Made by a program: the position numbers and the translations under genes. Below are positions 23,421-32,250 of a DNA stretch of 64,000 nt, one piece after another. Source of the DNA: Pyxidicoccus trucidator (GTDB lineage: Bacteria; Myxococcota; Myxococcia; Myxococcales; Myxococcaceae); contig NZ_JAAIXZ010000007.1 in the NCBI RefSeq assembly GCF_010894435.1, positions 68,879-132,878 on the forward strand, written 5' to 3'. The notes under the pieces are model-generated. The model saw only the letters and a program-made list of their open reading frames with translations. It was not told where the DNA came from and ran no database searches. Every line of letters starts with the position of its first letter. The first letter of the stretch is position 1.

Positions 23421-24617
23421 ATGAACCCAGGCGCAACAGGCTGGCGTGTGTGTGTGGTGATGACTGTCTCGCTCATGCTGGCGGGATGTGGTGCCGGAGA
23501 GGTGGGAGGAAACGTCGAAGAGCTGGGGACTGAGTCAAGGGCGTCCAGCTCGCCTGATGGAAGGCTTCTCTCCGCGGGCGAGTTCCATTCGCTGGCCCGG
23601 CGCCCCGATGGCACTGTCTGGGCCTGGGGCTGGAACGCGGATGGCCAGTTGGGAGATGGCGCCACCGCCGACCGTGTCCAGCCCGTGCAGGTGTCGCTGC
23701 TCAGTGGGGTCGTCATGCTGGCCGGCGGCGCAACCCACTCGCTGGCCTTGCTCGCTGATGGCACCGTCTGGGCTTGGGGCAACAACGAGATGGGGCAACT
23801 GGGCGATGGCACCTTCACGGACCGTCACTCGCCAGTGCCTGTTGTTGGCCTCACTGGCGTCAGCGCGGTGTCCGCTGGGGGGAGTCACTCGCTGGCCCTG
23901 CGCTCCGACGGGACGATCTGGGCCTGGGGCGAGAACAACGCAGGACAGCGCGGCGACTGCGACCTCGCCAATCGTTCCACGCCCATGCCGATCTCCGGCC
24001 TCAGCGGTTTCGTCGAGGTGTCCGCGGGTGGCTTTCACTCGCTCGCGCGGCACTCCAATGGAAAGGTCTGGAGCTGGGGCTACAACAGCCATGGTCAACT
24101 GGGCCATGGCGCACTCGAAGTGGATCGCAAACCCAACGAGATCTCCGACTTCCCCGGGAGCGTCGGGGTGTTCGCGGGCTATCAGTACTCGCTCGCGCGG
24201 ATGGCCGATGGGACCGTCCGGGCCTGGGGGCAGAACAGCCAGGGGCAGCTCGGCCTCGGGGAGGCGCCTCCTACGGACCGCCATTCGCCCACGACGGTGC
24301 CCGGACTCAACAACGTGGTAGCGCTCGCGGGTGGCAACGCCCACGTGCTGGCGCTGCGCTCGGACGGCTCTGTCTGGGCCTGGGGCTGGAATGTCTGGGG
24401 CCAGCTGGGTGATGGCACCGGTATCGATCGCCTCTCGCCAGTCCAGGTACTGGGCCTCGACGATGTCATCGCGGTGTCAGCGGGTAGCCGTCACTCGCTC
24501 GCGCAGAGTGCGGGAGGGACTCTCCACGCATGGGGTCGCAACTCATACGGCCAACTGGGTGACGGCACCCACTTCCGCCGCTTCCAGCCGGTGACGGTCC
24601 TCGACGCCAGTCCCTAG
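23421..24617 (+). CDS. RCC1-repeat (seven-bladed propeller) lipoprotein
   Basis: Start ATG 23421 was chosen because AAGGA lies 5 nt upstream; further ATGs lie at 23394 and 23364. The 398-residue product has a lipoprotein signal ending LMLAGC. The rest is seven clear RCC1 repeats of about 50 residues of the form HSLAL-xxDGTVWAWG-xNxxGQLGDGT, one with an altered GQRGDC in repeat three. Seven repeats suit a closed propeller. Exported lipid-anchored surface protein; ligand unknown. No operon partner: the downstream 500 bp contain only gene remnants. Confidence 0.88.
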   Translation: MNPGATGWRVCVVMTVSLMLAGCGAGEVGGNVEELGTESRASSSPDGRLLSAGEFHSLARRPDGTVWAWGWNADGQLGDGATADRVQPVQVSLLSGVVMLAGGATHSLALLADGTVWAWGNNEMGQLGDGTFTDRHSPVPVVGLTGVSAVSAGGSHSLALRSDGTIWAWGENNAGQRGDCDLANRSTPMPISGLSGFVEVSAGGFHSLARHSNGKVWSWGYNSHGQLGHGALEVDRKPNEISDFPGSVGVFAGYQYSLARMADGTVRAWGQNSQGQLGLGEAPPTDRHSPTTVPGLNNVVALAGGNAHVLALRSDGSVWAWGWNVWGQLGDGTGIDRLSPVQVLGLDDVIAVSAGSRHSLAQSAGGTLHAWGRNSYGQLGDGTHFRRFQPVTVLDASP

Positions 24618-24721
24618 TCCTGGCCGAGCAGCCGGGCCTCATCCACTTCGTCCCGGATGAGGCCCACACCCTGCTGCGCGAAGCGTCACGCCAGAGGGCG
24701 CGGAGTTTCTTCGCTCGGAGG

Positions 24722-24976
24722 TTGCGCCAGCGAGGGCCTGGCGGCAGCGCGCGGCGCGGAACCCACGTGTGTCTCTCACCTGGCGGGACTTCAGGTGACT
24801 CCGTCTGGTTCTGGTGCCCCGGGTGCGGTGCGAACTTCCGCAGCTCCTGGAACATCAAATCGGGCACCGACGAGCCCGGGTACGCCATCGCCGGCAGCAT
24901 CGCGGGCATGGGGCTGGGGGGCATGCTCGTGAACTTCTCGAGCTACCAGGACTTCTTCCTGCTCCGGACGCGCTGA
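24722..24976 (+). CDS. doubtful ORF with zinc-ribbon-like motif
   Basis: An 84-codon ORF whose second half reads VWFWCPGCGANFRSSW and then a glycine-rich hydrophobic stretch. The CxxC could be half a zinc ribbon, but no partner cysteines are seen. The first half looks like low-complexity shadow. It may be a decayed gene in a remnant-rich gap (24618-25134). Low confidence that it is made. Confidence 0.2.
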   Translation: MRQRGPGGSARRGTHVCLSPGGTSGDSVWFWCPGCGANFRSSWNIKSGTDEPGYAIAGSIAGMGLGGMLVNFSSYQDFFLLRTR

Positions 24977-24977
24977 G

Positions 24978-25106
24978 CCCGAGGCGCTGGCGGAAGGGAT
25001 GGAGTGGCTCCGAGAGGATGGCTCGGTGGACTTCGTCTGGTGCCTCGACATGTTCAACCATGTCGAGGACATCGACGGCGCGCTGAAGGAGTGCGCCCGG
25101 CCCTGA
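24978..25106 (+). pseudogene. fragment of a SAM-dependent methyltransferase gene
   Basis: The frame reads PEALAEGMEWLREDGSVDFVWC and then LDMFNHVEDIDGALKECARP before a TGA. This matches the motif IV-V segment of class I methyltransferases (DFVWC-x-DxxxHVED-x-xxALxECARV). The SAM-binding N-terminus and everything after the stop are missing, so this is a remnant only 43 codons long. Confidence 0.5.
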
Positions 25107-25134
25107 AGTCGACAGGGTGGAGTAGGCTGGGTTC

Positions 25135-26193
25135 ATGAAGAAGCGACTATTCATCGGACTCGGAGTGCTGCTCCTGGTGCTGGCCGGGCTCATCCTGAAG
25201 ACACTCTCGGATGCGGGTCAGTTCAAGCAGCTCTCGCCCCACTTCGCCGGGCGCTGTGCTCCGGTGTCCGGCATGCCGGGCGCCGAGGACATCACCTTCC
25301 ATCCGACGCTCGGCTACGCGTACGTCTCGTCGGATGACCGGCGCGCCACGCAGGCTGGACGCCCCGTGCAGGGGGGCATCTATCGCTATGACCCCGCGAG
25401 CTCCGAGCCCCCCATGCTGCTGACCGCAGCCTTCCCTCACTCGTTCCACCCGCACGGCCTTGGCCTCTTCGTCGCCCCGGACGGCACGCAGACCTTGTAC
25501 GTGGTCAACCACCCAGCGCCAGGCCAGCAGCAAATCGAGCGGTTCGAGGTCGGCGCGGATGGGATGCTCGTCCACCGCCAGACGCTGAGAGATGCGGCCC
25601 TGGTCTCCCCCAATGACGTGGTGGCGGTGGACTCCGAGCGCTTCTACGTGACGAACGACCACCGCTTCCCTCCGGGCGCGTTGCAGGTCGTGGAGGACTA
25701 CCTGCAGCTCGCGCTGGGCAACGTGCTCTACTTCGACGGCCGGAGCTTCCGGGAAGTCGTCCGCGACACGGCGTATGCCAATGGCATCAACCGCTCCGCG
25801 GATGGGCGGGCGGTGTACCTGGCTCAGTCGGTCGGACGCTCGCTGACCGTCTATACGCGGGATGCGGACTCGGGGGCGCTGACGGAGCAGCGGACGATTC
25901 CGCTGGGGAGCGGGCCGGACAACATCGAGGTGGATGCGCAGGGGCACCTGTGGCTCGGCAGCCACCCGAAGCTGCTGGACTTCGCGGCTCACGCGAATGA
26001 CGTGTCCGGAGCGACTCGCGCTCCCGCGCAGGTGTTGCGGCTGAAGGCTCCGGGAGACTCGCTGGATACGGAGGAGGTGTTCCTCGACGACGGCCGGCAG
26101 ACGGCCGGCAGCGCCGTGGCGGCGGTCTCCGGGAAGTGGATGCTGCTCGGCCCCGTCTTCGAGAAGGAGCTGCTGCGCTGCGAGCTGCCATGA
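25135..26193 (+). CDS. paraoxonase/arylesterase-like six-bladed propeller hydrolase
   Basis: A 352-residue protein with an N-terminal membrane anchor or signal (residues 4-24). It follows the serum paraoxonase pattern: HPHGLGLFV, SPNDVVAVDSERFYVTNDH, YANGIN and GPDNIEVD, where the Asn and Asp residues correspond to the calcium-binding residues at the centre of the propeller. Likely substrates are lactones or aryl esters in the periplasm or outside the cell, so lactonase (quorum-signal-degrading) activity is possible but not shown. Its stop overlaps the next start as ATGA, so the two are co-translated. Confidence 0.8.
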   Translation: MKKRLFIGLGVLLLVLAGLILKTLSDAGQFKQLSPHFAGRCAPVSGMPGAEDITFHPTLGYAYVSSDDRRATQAGRPVQGGIYRYDPASSEPPMLLTAAFPHSFHPHGLGLFVAPDGTQTLYVVNHPAPGQQQIERFEVGADGMLVHRQTLRDAALVSPNDVVAVDSERFYVTNDHRFPPGALQVVEDYLQLALGNVLYFDGRSFREVVRDTAYANGINRSADGRAVYLAQSVGRSLTVYTRDADSGALTEQRTIPLGSGPDNIEVDAQGHLWLGSHPKLLDFAAHANDVSGATRAPAQVLRLKAPGDSLDTEEVFLDDGRQTAGSAVAAVSGKWMLLGPVFEKELLRCELP

Positions 26194-26744
26194 AGACGAT
26201 TCGTCCACTCCGGCAGTGGCTCGGCCTCGCCGCCGTCCTCCTCGTCGCGGGTGGCTGCTCGGCGCATCCCCGCCGCCACCCTGCATTCCCGCCCGAGAAG
26301 CATGGGTTGCCGCCGGGAACGCCGCTCACCTTCGCGCAGCTGCGTGACGGGGCGCCTCCGGCCGGAGACAGGTTCCAGCTCGAGGCCTACGTCGCGGGCT
26401 TCAGCGAATGTCCACCGTGCCCGCCCAGGGCCAACTGCAGCCCGTGCCAGCGGCTGTCGACAGTGCTGTATCTGCGCGAGACGCCGCCGCCGCACCACGA
26501 CGAATCGCCAGTGCTGAGTGTCGACATCGGCATCCATGACGGGCGTGCGTTCGAGCCCGGCCGCAGGTATCGCTTCGAGATTGGCCGCCCGATGCCCGAC
26601 GACGCTCCGGGGGCGCCGTCGTACGAGGCGCTCCTGCTGCGCTATACGCCGCTGCCCTGGTCCTCAGACTGCGCGACGTTAAGGCTGGAGGAGGGCTTGC
26701 GCCTGCCCTCTTCGAGCGCGGGCGTCCGGGCAGCGCGCGGCTAA
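26190..26744 (+). CDS. hypothetical lipoprotein
   Basis: A 184-residue product coupled to the paraoxonase-like gene by an ATGA overlap. The signal peptide ends in LLVAGGC. The mature part has a cysteine cluster (ECPPCPPRANCSPC) in the middle, followed by beta-rich sequence with YLRETPPP and YRFEIGRPM. The cluster could form disulfides or bind metal. I do not know the family. The coupling suggests that it works with the hydrolase at the membrane. Confidence 0.7.
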   Translation: MKTIRPLRQWLGLAAVLLVAGGCSAHPRRHPAFPPEKHGLPPGTPLTFAQLRDGAPPAGDRFQLEAYVAGFSECPPCPPRANCSPCQRLSTVLYLRETPPPHHDESPVLSVDIGIHDGRAFEPGRRYRFEIGRPMPDDAPGAPSYEALLLRYTPLPWSSDCATLRLEEGLRLPSSSAGVRAARG

Positions 26745-26769
26745 TGGATGCGCGGCACGAGACGCCCCT

Positions 26770-26964
26770 GAGTACCTGCGGCGGATGGAGGACGTGCTGG
26801 ACGTGTATGAGAGGCCCTACTCGGCCCGCGAGCCCGTAGTCTGCTTCGATAAGAAGCCGGTGCCCCTGCACGAGGACGCGCGGGCCCAGAAGCCCCCACG
26901 CCCCGGCCACGTGGCCCAGCGGCGTCTGCGGGCGCACCACCCCGGGAGTGCGCTCCCTCAGTGA
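26770..26964 (+). pseudogene. remnant of an IS630-family transposase
   Basis: The frame reads YLRRMEDVLDVYERPYSARE, then VVCFDKKPVPLHEDAR, which matches the DDE transposase of IS630-like elements around the central catalytic Asp (usual form VCFDEKP/S). After about 40 codons the match is lost. Both ends, including the terminal inverted repeats, are missing. Confidence 0.55.
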
Positions 26965-27483
26965 AGCACGCCGGGCGGCGGAGTCGCTTCCGCGGGACGC
27001 TGCCCGGAGAGTGGAGGCGAGCTTCCCGTACATGGTGCTCCTCCGGTGTAGGAGAAGGGGCGCCGGGCAAGCATACGCCGGTTCCGCCATGTCTGGACTG
27101 GGATGTTGTCGCCTGGGTCGCGAGGCTGCCTCGCGCGTTGCCCGGTCGTTGACGGCGCGCTCACCCTGGAGGGTGGCGGGGGCCCGGAACCCTGGAGGAT
27201 TCACATCTGGGACGGACCTTCCCTGACTCACGGCGGAGCCTGTTCCTTCCGCGTTCCATCGAAGGTCGTCACCTACACCTGCCCGAGCGGTCCGATTCCG
27301 TGCGCGCACGCTCCCTGGAGTCTCTCGGGAGACGTGGGTGCGCGGGTCCGAGCTGCCAGGAACCACGTAGGGAAGGTGGAAAGACAGACATCCGGATGGA
27401 ACGGGGAAGCGATTCGGGACCCGTGGTGCTGAGAGGGATGTTGAAGGAATCGCCAGGTCGGTGGCTGTGAAATGGAGTGTTCC
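26965..27483. other. gene-free stretch after the transposase remnant
   Basis: About 520 bp with no ORF I believe. Frames on both strands have Arg/Pro/Ser-rich shadow composition. The end must contain the promoter of the ELWxxDGT gene at 27484. This may be decayed mobile DNA. Confidence 0.4.
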
Positions 27484-29133
27484 ATGTCGCGTCGATGGTT
27501 GGGTTTGCTGGTCAGTGGTTGCACGCTGTGGGTTGGCTGTGGACCCATGGATGAATCGGTAGGAGAGGAGGGGCCGTCGTCCACGGTCGCGAAGCCGCTC
27601 GGAGCGGAGGAGGAGTGGGGTGGGGGCCGCCAGTGTCGGCCGCCGGTGAGGATTGGCAATCTCACTCCTTCTCCGGGGCACTCGAATGTCTACTCGCAAG
27701 TCGAGCTGGACGGGGTGATCTACATGAGCACTGCCAACCTCTCCCTTCCCGTCGCGGTCTATGCCCTCTGGAAGCTGGAAGACGTGTCCGGGGGGCATGG
27801 GCCCGCCGACTGGCGGACCACCCGGCTGCTGGGGGACGTCTACAGTCCGCCCCTGTCGCTCACCGTCATGGGCGGGAAGGTCTTCTTCGTCTACAACGAT
27901 GGCGTGCGGGGCTCCGAGCTGTGGAAGACCGATGGCACGCCGGGTGGAACGGTGCCGGTGAAGGACATCAACCCCTTCGGTGAGGCCTTCCCCGAGTTCC
28001 CCCAGGCGATGGTGGCCGTGGGTCGGACGCTCTACTTCTCCGCGAATGATGGCACGCGGGGCGAGGAACTCTGGCGCAGTGACGGGACGACGAATGGGAC
28101 GCGGCTCGTGAAGGATATCGCTCCGGGGGCGGGTGGTTCCGCGCCCGGGCCGTTCTTCGTGGACGGACAGCGGCTGCTCTTCGCGGCCGATGATGGAGTT
28201 CAGGGCCGTGAGCTGTGGAAGAGCGACGGGACGACGGGTGGCACGCGGTTGGTGAAGGACATCGCGCAGGGAGCGGCTGGCTCTTCTCCCGACTCACTGT
28301 TTCGGTTGGATGACGACGAGATTCTCTTCGTGGCCGATGATGGCGTGCACGGTCGGGAGCTGTGGAAGACGGATGGGACTCGGGCTGACACGGAGCTGGT
28401 GGAGGACATCCGTCCTGGCAGCGAGGGCTCGGGTATCCAGTCGATGACGCTGGCGCGACGGACGGTGTTCTTCACCGCGGATGATGGGGCCCATGGTCGT
28501 GAGCTCTGGGCGACGAAGGGCTGCGAGGACGACACGCGGCTGGTGAAGGACCTTCGCCCGGGAGTGGTGGGCTCGATGCCTCGCAATCTGGCTGCGCTGG
28601 GCGGTTCCGTGGTGATGGCCGCGGATGATGGGACATATGGCCGCGAGCCCTGGAAGAGCGATGGCACGGCGGGCGGCACGGTGCTGCTCGCGGATACGTA
28701 TCCGGCTCCGGGCTCGCCTCCTCCCGGGTACGAGGTGAACGGCATGGTTACGGCGGGGAGCAAGGTCTTCTTCTATGCCGTCACACCCACCACGGGCCTG
28801 GAGCCCTGGGTCACGAACGGGACTCCGTCGGGGACGCACCTGGTGAAGGACATCTTTCCGGGGCCGGCGAACTCCATCTCGGGAGACTCCGACCCGTTCT
28901 TCCCCGTGGGCGGGGGCGTCCTCTTCCGGGCCTACGTGGACACGTTGGGGTTCGAGCCCTGGTGGAGCGAGGGAACGGCGGCGGGAACGAAGATGGCGGA
29001 CATCTCACCGGGGCCGGGCTCGTCGTCGCCCGGCGCTTACATCTCCACGCGTGATTGGGTGGTCTTCATCGCGGATGACGGCACTGGTAGCGAGCCGTGG
29101 GCACTCCCGACGGCGTGCTTCCCGAAGGAGTGA
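27484..29133 (+). CDS. ELWxxDGT-repeat lipoprotein
   Basis: ATG 27484 was chosen over ATG 27472 because GGAG lies 7 nt before it and the signal peptide then has a normal length, ending LWVGC. The 549-residue protein has eight repeats of the form GRELWKSDGTTGGTRLVKDI (two with EPW instead of ELW, one degraded to ELWATKGCEDDT) and a closing cap SEPWALPTACF. This equals one half of the double protein at 1063-4158, again eight repeats plus a cap, so eight repeats look like the natural unit. Secreted, lipid-anchored; function unknown. Confidence 0.85.
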   Translation: MSRRWLGLLVSGCTLWVGCGPMDESVGEEGPSSTVAKPLGAEEEWGGGRQCRPPVRIGNLTPSPGHSNVYSQVELDGVIYMSTANLSLPVAVYALWKLEDVSGGHGPADWRTTRLLGDVYSPPLSLTVMGGKVFFVYNDGVRGSELWKTDGTPGGTVPVKDINPFGEAFPEFPQAMVAVGRTLYFSANDGTRGEELWRSDGTTNGTRLVKDIAPGAGGSAPGPFFVDGQRLLFAADDGVQGRELWKSDGTTGGTRLVKDIAQGAAGSSPDSLFRLDDDEILFVADDGVHGRELWKTDGTRADTELVEDIRPGSEGSGIQSMTLARRTVFFTADDGAHGRELWATKGCEDDTRLVKDLRPGVVGSMPRNLAALGGSVVMAADDGTYGREPWKSDGTAGGTVLLADTYPAPGSPPPGYEVNGMVTAGSKVFFYAVTPTTGLEPWVTNGTPSGTHLVKDIFPGPANSISGDSDPFFPVGGGVLFRAYVDTLGFEPWWSEGTAAGTKMADISPGPGSSSPGAYISTRDWVVFIADDGTGSEPWALPTACFPKE

Positions 29134-29171
29134 GTCGGTAGGGCAGGGCGAGCGCGAAGCCTGATAGCGAG

Positions 29172-29207
29172 GGCCCCTGGTGCTCCATCATGTGGGCACC
29201 AGGGGCC
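29172..29207 (+). terminator. strong hairpin after the ELWxxDGT gene
   Basis: GGCCCCTGGTGC pairs perfectly with GCACCAGGGGCC (12 bp) around a 12-nt loop. It lies 38 nt after the stop codon. There is no T tract, but the stem is very stable. Confidence 0.6.
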
Positions 29208-29217
29208 GGATACTTCG

Positions 29218-29453
29218 ATGAAGACGCGCTGGGTGGCAGTGGTGGTGCTGGCGCTGGTGGTGGCGGGGTGTGCGAGAATCCGTGTGGTGCGCCTGGAGAC
29301 GGGCGAGGGGCCGCCGCTGGAGCACACGCCGTCGGACCCGAGAACGTCAGTGCGAGTCGGGGAAAGGGACTTCGAGAAGGCGCTGACCCGGCTGGTGCTG
29401 GCCGCGCCCCTGTCGTTGAGAGTGCCGGAGGCGGGGCGGACGCACGGCCTGAG
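29218..29453 (+). pseudogene. 5' remnant of a myxobacterial lipoprotein gene
   Basis: ATG 29218 opens a clean lipoprotein signal (MKTRWVAVVVLALVVAGC), then RIRVVRLETGEGPPLEHTP and DFEKALTRLVLAAPLSLR. This N-terminus resembles a common myxobacterial lipoprotein family; I recall some members being annotated as SitA-type polymorphic toxins, but I am unsure. After about residue 75 the similarity ends and the frame runs on antisense to the convergent serine hydrolase gene with shadow composition. The gene is therefore truncated and its C-terminal domain is lost. Confidence 0.55.
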
Positions 29454-31286
29454 CTACCACCTCCACAGCGCGAACGAGACCAGGTGGAACGCCGCGAGCC
29501 ACAGGCTGAGGGTGAGGGCGGACGCGGACCCCAGCAGGCAGCGCCACCGGGCCAGCGTCGCGGCCTCCTGGCGCCAGGTGCCGACACTGACGGCGACGCC
29601 GGCCAGGGCCAGCGCCGGAAAGAGGAGGCTGGCGGCCCACAGGCCCACGGTCTGCCAGTTCAGCTGTCCCAGCAGGTGCAACTGGAGGTTCGTCGCGCAG
29701 ACGATGCCAAGCACCAACACCAGCACGGCCAGGGTGGGCAGGCGACGCGTCCAGCGGTTGCGCAGGGCCTTGCGCCGTCCAAAGGGCGCGCTCAGCAACA
29801 GTGGCAGGGCCAGCAGCACACTCAGCAGCGGAAGCACCGCCGACACCATGGACGTGCGCTGCAAGCTGTCGCCGCCCAGCTCGAGGCCGACGACGGCCCC
29901 GCCCTCATCGCGAAGCACCACACCGTCGACGACGTCACCGTAGTCCATGTCGGCGAGCAGCCCGTTGCCGTGATGCTTCAGGCTCGCCTCGTAGCCCAGG
30001 CCCGACACGAAGGGAGTAATCCTCAGCAGGTCCCCCTGCGCTCGCGCCTGGCCGGTGCTGAGCAGGTAGGTGGGAAGGCCGAGCAATGAGATTCGCGGAT
30101 TCACGAGGCGATACCAGCCGTCGACATCACTCGGGAGTGGGAGGGAGGTCGCGGTGGGCGCCTTCCATTGCGTCCGCCGGGCGATGTAGGCCGCGAGCCG
30201 TGCTTCGAGCTTGCGCAGCGAGTTCTCACTGTTGACCAGCAGCACATAGCCCATGCCGTGCCCGGCGTGAAAGTGCAGGCTCGCCTTCGCGCCTGGCACG
30301 CCACCAGCATGGCCCTGCCACAGCTCGCCATTCACAATCCGGGGGAGCAGTCCCAACCCCGGGCCGTAGGCCAGCTGCGCTTCCGCGCCGCGCGTCCCCT
30401 GGGCCTGCTTCATCATCCGGACCGTTTCGGGCCGGAGCACGCCGGGGGCAGAGGCGCCGTCGGTGAGCAGGAAGCGGCCGAGCCTGGCCAGGTCCTTCGC
30501 ATTGCACCACAGCGCGCCCTGCGCCTGGGTCTGCTCGAAGGGCAGGGCGGTCCGGTGCAGGTCGCTGCCACTGTGGCCCTCGGCGTGGTCCCGCTTCGCC
30601 GCCTCGGAGGTCAGCGCCGTGGCCTGCTCGATGCCCAGTGGCTTCAGGACCTTGCTGGAGACAATCTCGTCCCACGGCTGCCGGTAGTGGGCTTCCAGGA
30701 TGGCGCCGAGCAGCACATACCCCGGGTTGCTGTAGCTCTCGGAAGTCCCAGGGCGCCAGCGCACCACCAGCGGCTCGGGGTGGTCGATGCTGCTCTCCAG
30801 GTGGCGTCCGCGACGCTCCACGGGACTGAAGAAGGCCTTGGCATGCGTATCGTCAAAGCCCGCCGTGTGGGTCAGGAGATGAACCACGCGGACCGGGTCG
30901 CTGGTGTGAAAGGCATTGCGGATGGGCGCGGCCGGAAGCAGGTCCGAGACTGGCGTCCGCAGGCTGAAGTGGCCCTGCTCGACAAGCTGCAGGATGGCGA
31001 TGGCCGTCACCGTCTTCGTAATCGACCCGAGGCGGAAGAGTGTGTCCTCGCTGACCGGGGTTCCGGCTTCGTGGTCGGCCAGGCCGAGGCTCTCGCTGAG
31101 CACGGTGCCGTCGCGGTCGAACACCGCATAGCTCGCCCCTGGGAGGTGCTGCTCGCGCATCAGCTCGGCCAGCGTCTGACGCAGCTCGGCCGGTGTCGCC
31201 GGTGCGGACGGTTCGGGAAGGCTCGCCGCGAGTACGAGCGTGGGCACGAGCAGCGCAACGACACAGAGGGGGGCAAGGCACTTCAT
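29454..31286 (-). CDS. membrane-anchored serine hydrolase (class C beta-lactamase family)
   Basis: ATG 31286, preceded by GGAG, starts a 610-residue protein with a signal peptide. The serine beta-lactamase/DD-peptidase triad is present: Ser88-Ile-Thr-Lys91, Tyr185-Ser-Asn187 and His326-Ala-Gly328. The catalytic domain (30-370) is followed by about 90 residues of beta-rich sequence and, from about residue 490, four or five hydrophobic helices that anchor it in the inner membrane. Such proteins act on D-amino-acid peptides or esters; antibiotic resistance should not be assumed. It converges on the lipoprotein remnant at 29218. Confidence 0.85.
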   Translation of the reverse strand: MKCLAPLCVVALLVPTLVLAASLPEPSAPATPAELRQTLAELMREQHLPGASYAVFDRDGTVLSESLGLADHEAGTPVSEDTLFRLGSITKTVTAIAILQLVEQGHFSLRTPVSDLLPAAPIRNAFHTSDPVRVVHLLTHTAGFDDTHAKAFFSPVERRGRHLESSIDHPEPLVVRWRPGTSESYSNPGYVLLGAILEAHYRQPWDEIVSSKVLKPLGIEQATALTSEAAKRDHAEGHSGSDLHRTALPFEQTQAQGALWCNAKDLARLGRFLLTDGASAPGVLRPETVRMMKQAQGTRGAEAQLAYGPGLGLLPRIVNGELWQGHAGGVPGAKASLHFHAGHGMGYVLLVNSENSLRKLEARLAAYIARRTQWKAPTATSLPLPSDVDGWYRLVNPRISLLGLPTYLLSTGQARAQGDLLRITPFVSGLGYEASLKHHGNGLLADMDYGDVVDGVVLRDEGGAVVGLELGGDSLQRTSMVSAVLPLLSVLLALPLLLSAPFGRRKALRNRWTRRLPTLAVLVLVLGIVCATNLQLHLLGQLNWQTVGLWAASLLFPALALAGVAVSVGTWRQEAATLARWRCLLGSASALTLSLWLAAFHLVSFALWRW

Positions 31287-31568
31287 CCATTCTCCAGGAA
31301 GAGTCGCGGCTGCCCGGCCCGGCGTCGGATGCCAGGGGGCCCGTTGCCTGAGCGCGGGGGGAGGGGGCGGCTCGGTGCTGTCTACGCGGTGTCCCCACAT
31401 CCATTGCGTGCGGCGCGGACGCCGCTCGAGTCGATGTTCCCGCGCGTCCGGCTGTCCGCCGGGTGAGGTGCTCCGCTTCGGCGCCACGTTCGAGCTGTGC
31501 GGCGTCCACCTCGTGCGCGGCGCGGTATACTTCGAGCGTCTCGAACTCTTTCGGGCGGGAGCACTTCG

Positions 31569-32048
31569 ATGAGCGCTGCCAGGCCACCCTTCGGACCGCA
31601 GGTCTTCACGCCAGCAGACGGCGCGTTCGAGCAGCGCGTTCGCGCCAGCTTCGCGCGCCAGCGCGTCATGAACACCCTCGGCGCGGAGCTGACCTCCGTA
31701 TCGCCGGGCGAGGTCGTCATCGAGCTGCCATTCCGAGAGGACCTCACGCAGCAGCACGGGTATCTGCACGCGGCCATCGTCACGGCCATCGTCGACAGTG
31801 CATGCGGCTACGCCGCGTACTCGCTGATGCCCGCGGACGCCGCCGTCCTGACGGTGGAGTACAAGGTGAACTTTCTCGCGCCTGCCGCGGGCCGCAGGTT
31901 CGTCGCGCATGGGTGGGTGATGAAGCCCGGCCGGACGCTCACAGTCACCACGGGCGAGGTGGTCGCGGAGACCGAGGCGGGCCTGAAACCCGTCGCAACC
32001 ATGCTCGCGACGATGATGACGGTGAGCGGTCGGGACGTCTCGGGCTGA
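31569..32048 (+). CDS. PaaI-type hotdog-fold thioesterase
   Basis: A 159-residue cytoplasmic protein from ATG 31569; the frame opens earlier but the family begins here. QQHGYLHAAIVTAIVDSACGYAAYSLM is split by the hotdog active-site helix, with HGG replaced by HGY, and is followed by TVEYKVNFLAPA and AHGWVMKPGRTL, typical of PaaI-like acyl-CoA thioesterases. The substrate cannot be deduced. The 280-bp gap upstream (31287-31568) holds the divergent promoters for this gene and the serine hydrolase and no other ORF I would support. Confidence 0.8.
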   Translation: MSAARPPFGPQVFTPADGAFEQRVRASFARQRVMNTLGAELTSVSPGEVVIELPFREDLTQQHGYLHAAIVTAIVDSACGYAAYSLMPADAAVLTVEYKVNFLAPAAGRRFVAHGWVMKPGRTLTVTTGEVVAETEAGLKPVATMLATMMTVSGRDVSG

Positions 32049-32135
32049 GGCGTCTCGAGGTCAGTGCCGCGCCAGGCGCTCAATGTGCATGGGCGCGCCG
32101 ATGACGGTCATGGCAACCCCCGAAGTGCGGGTGAC

Positions 32136-32166
32136 GGCGCGCGCAACGACAGGTTTCGTGCGCGCC
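32136..32166. terminator. imperfect hairpin between convergent genes
   Basis: GGCGCGC pairs with GCGCGCC at the base; the upper stem (gcaacga / tttcgt) has mismatches. It lies in the 200-bp gap between the convergent thioesterase and kinase genes. Weak call. Confidence 0.3.
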
Positions 32167-32250
32167 ATTCCGGAGCCCCGAGACTGCGGGACCTGTCAAC
32201 GCGGATGAGGCAACCAGTCCTCGAACCTTCTTTTCAGCGCAGCTCGTTGG

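Noticed and set aside
27103..27432. 109-codon plus-strand ORF in the gap before the ELWxxDGT gene
   Set aside because: No motif, no ribosome site and shadow-like composition; not reported as a gene.
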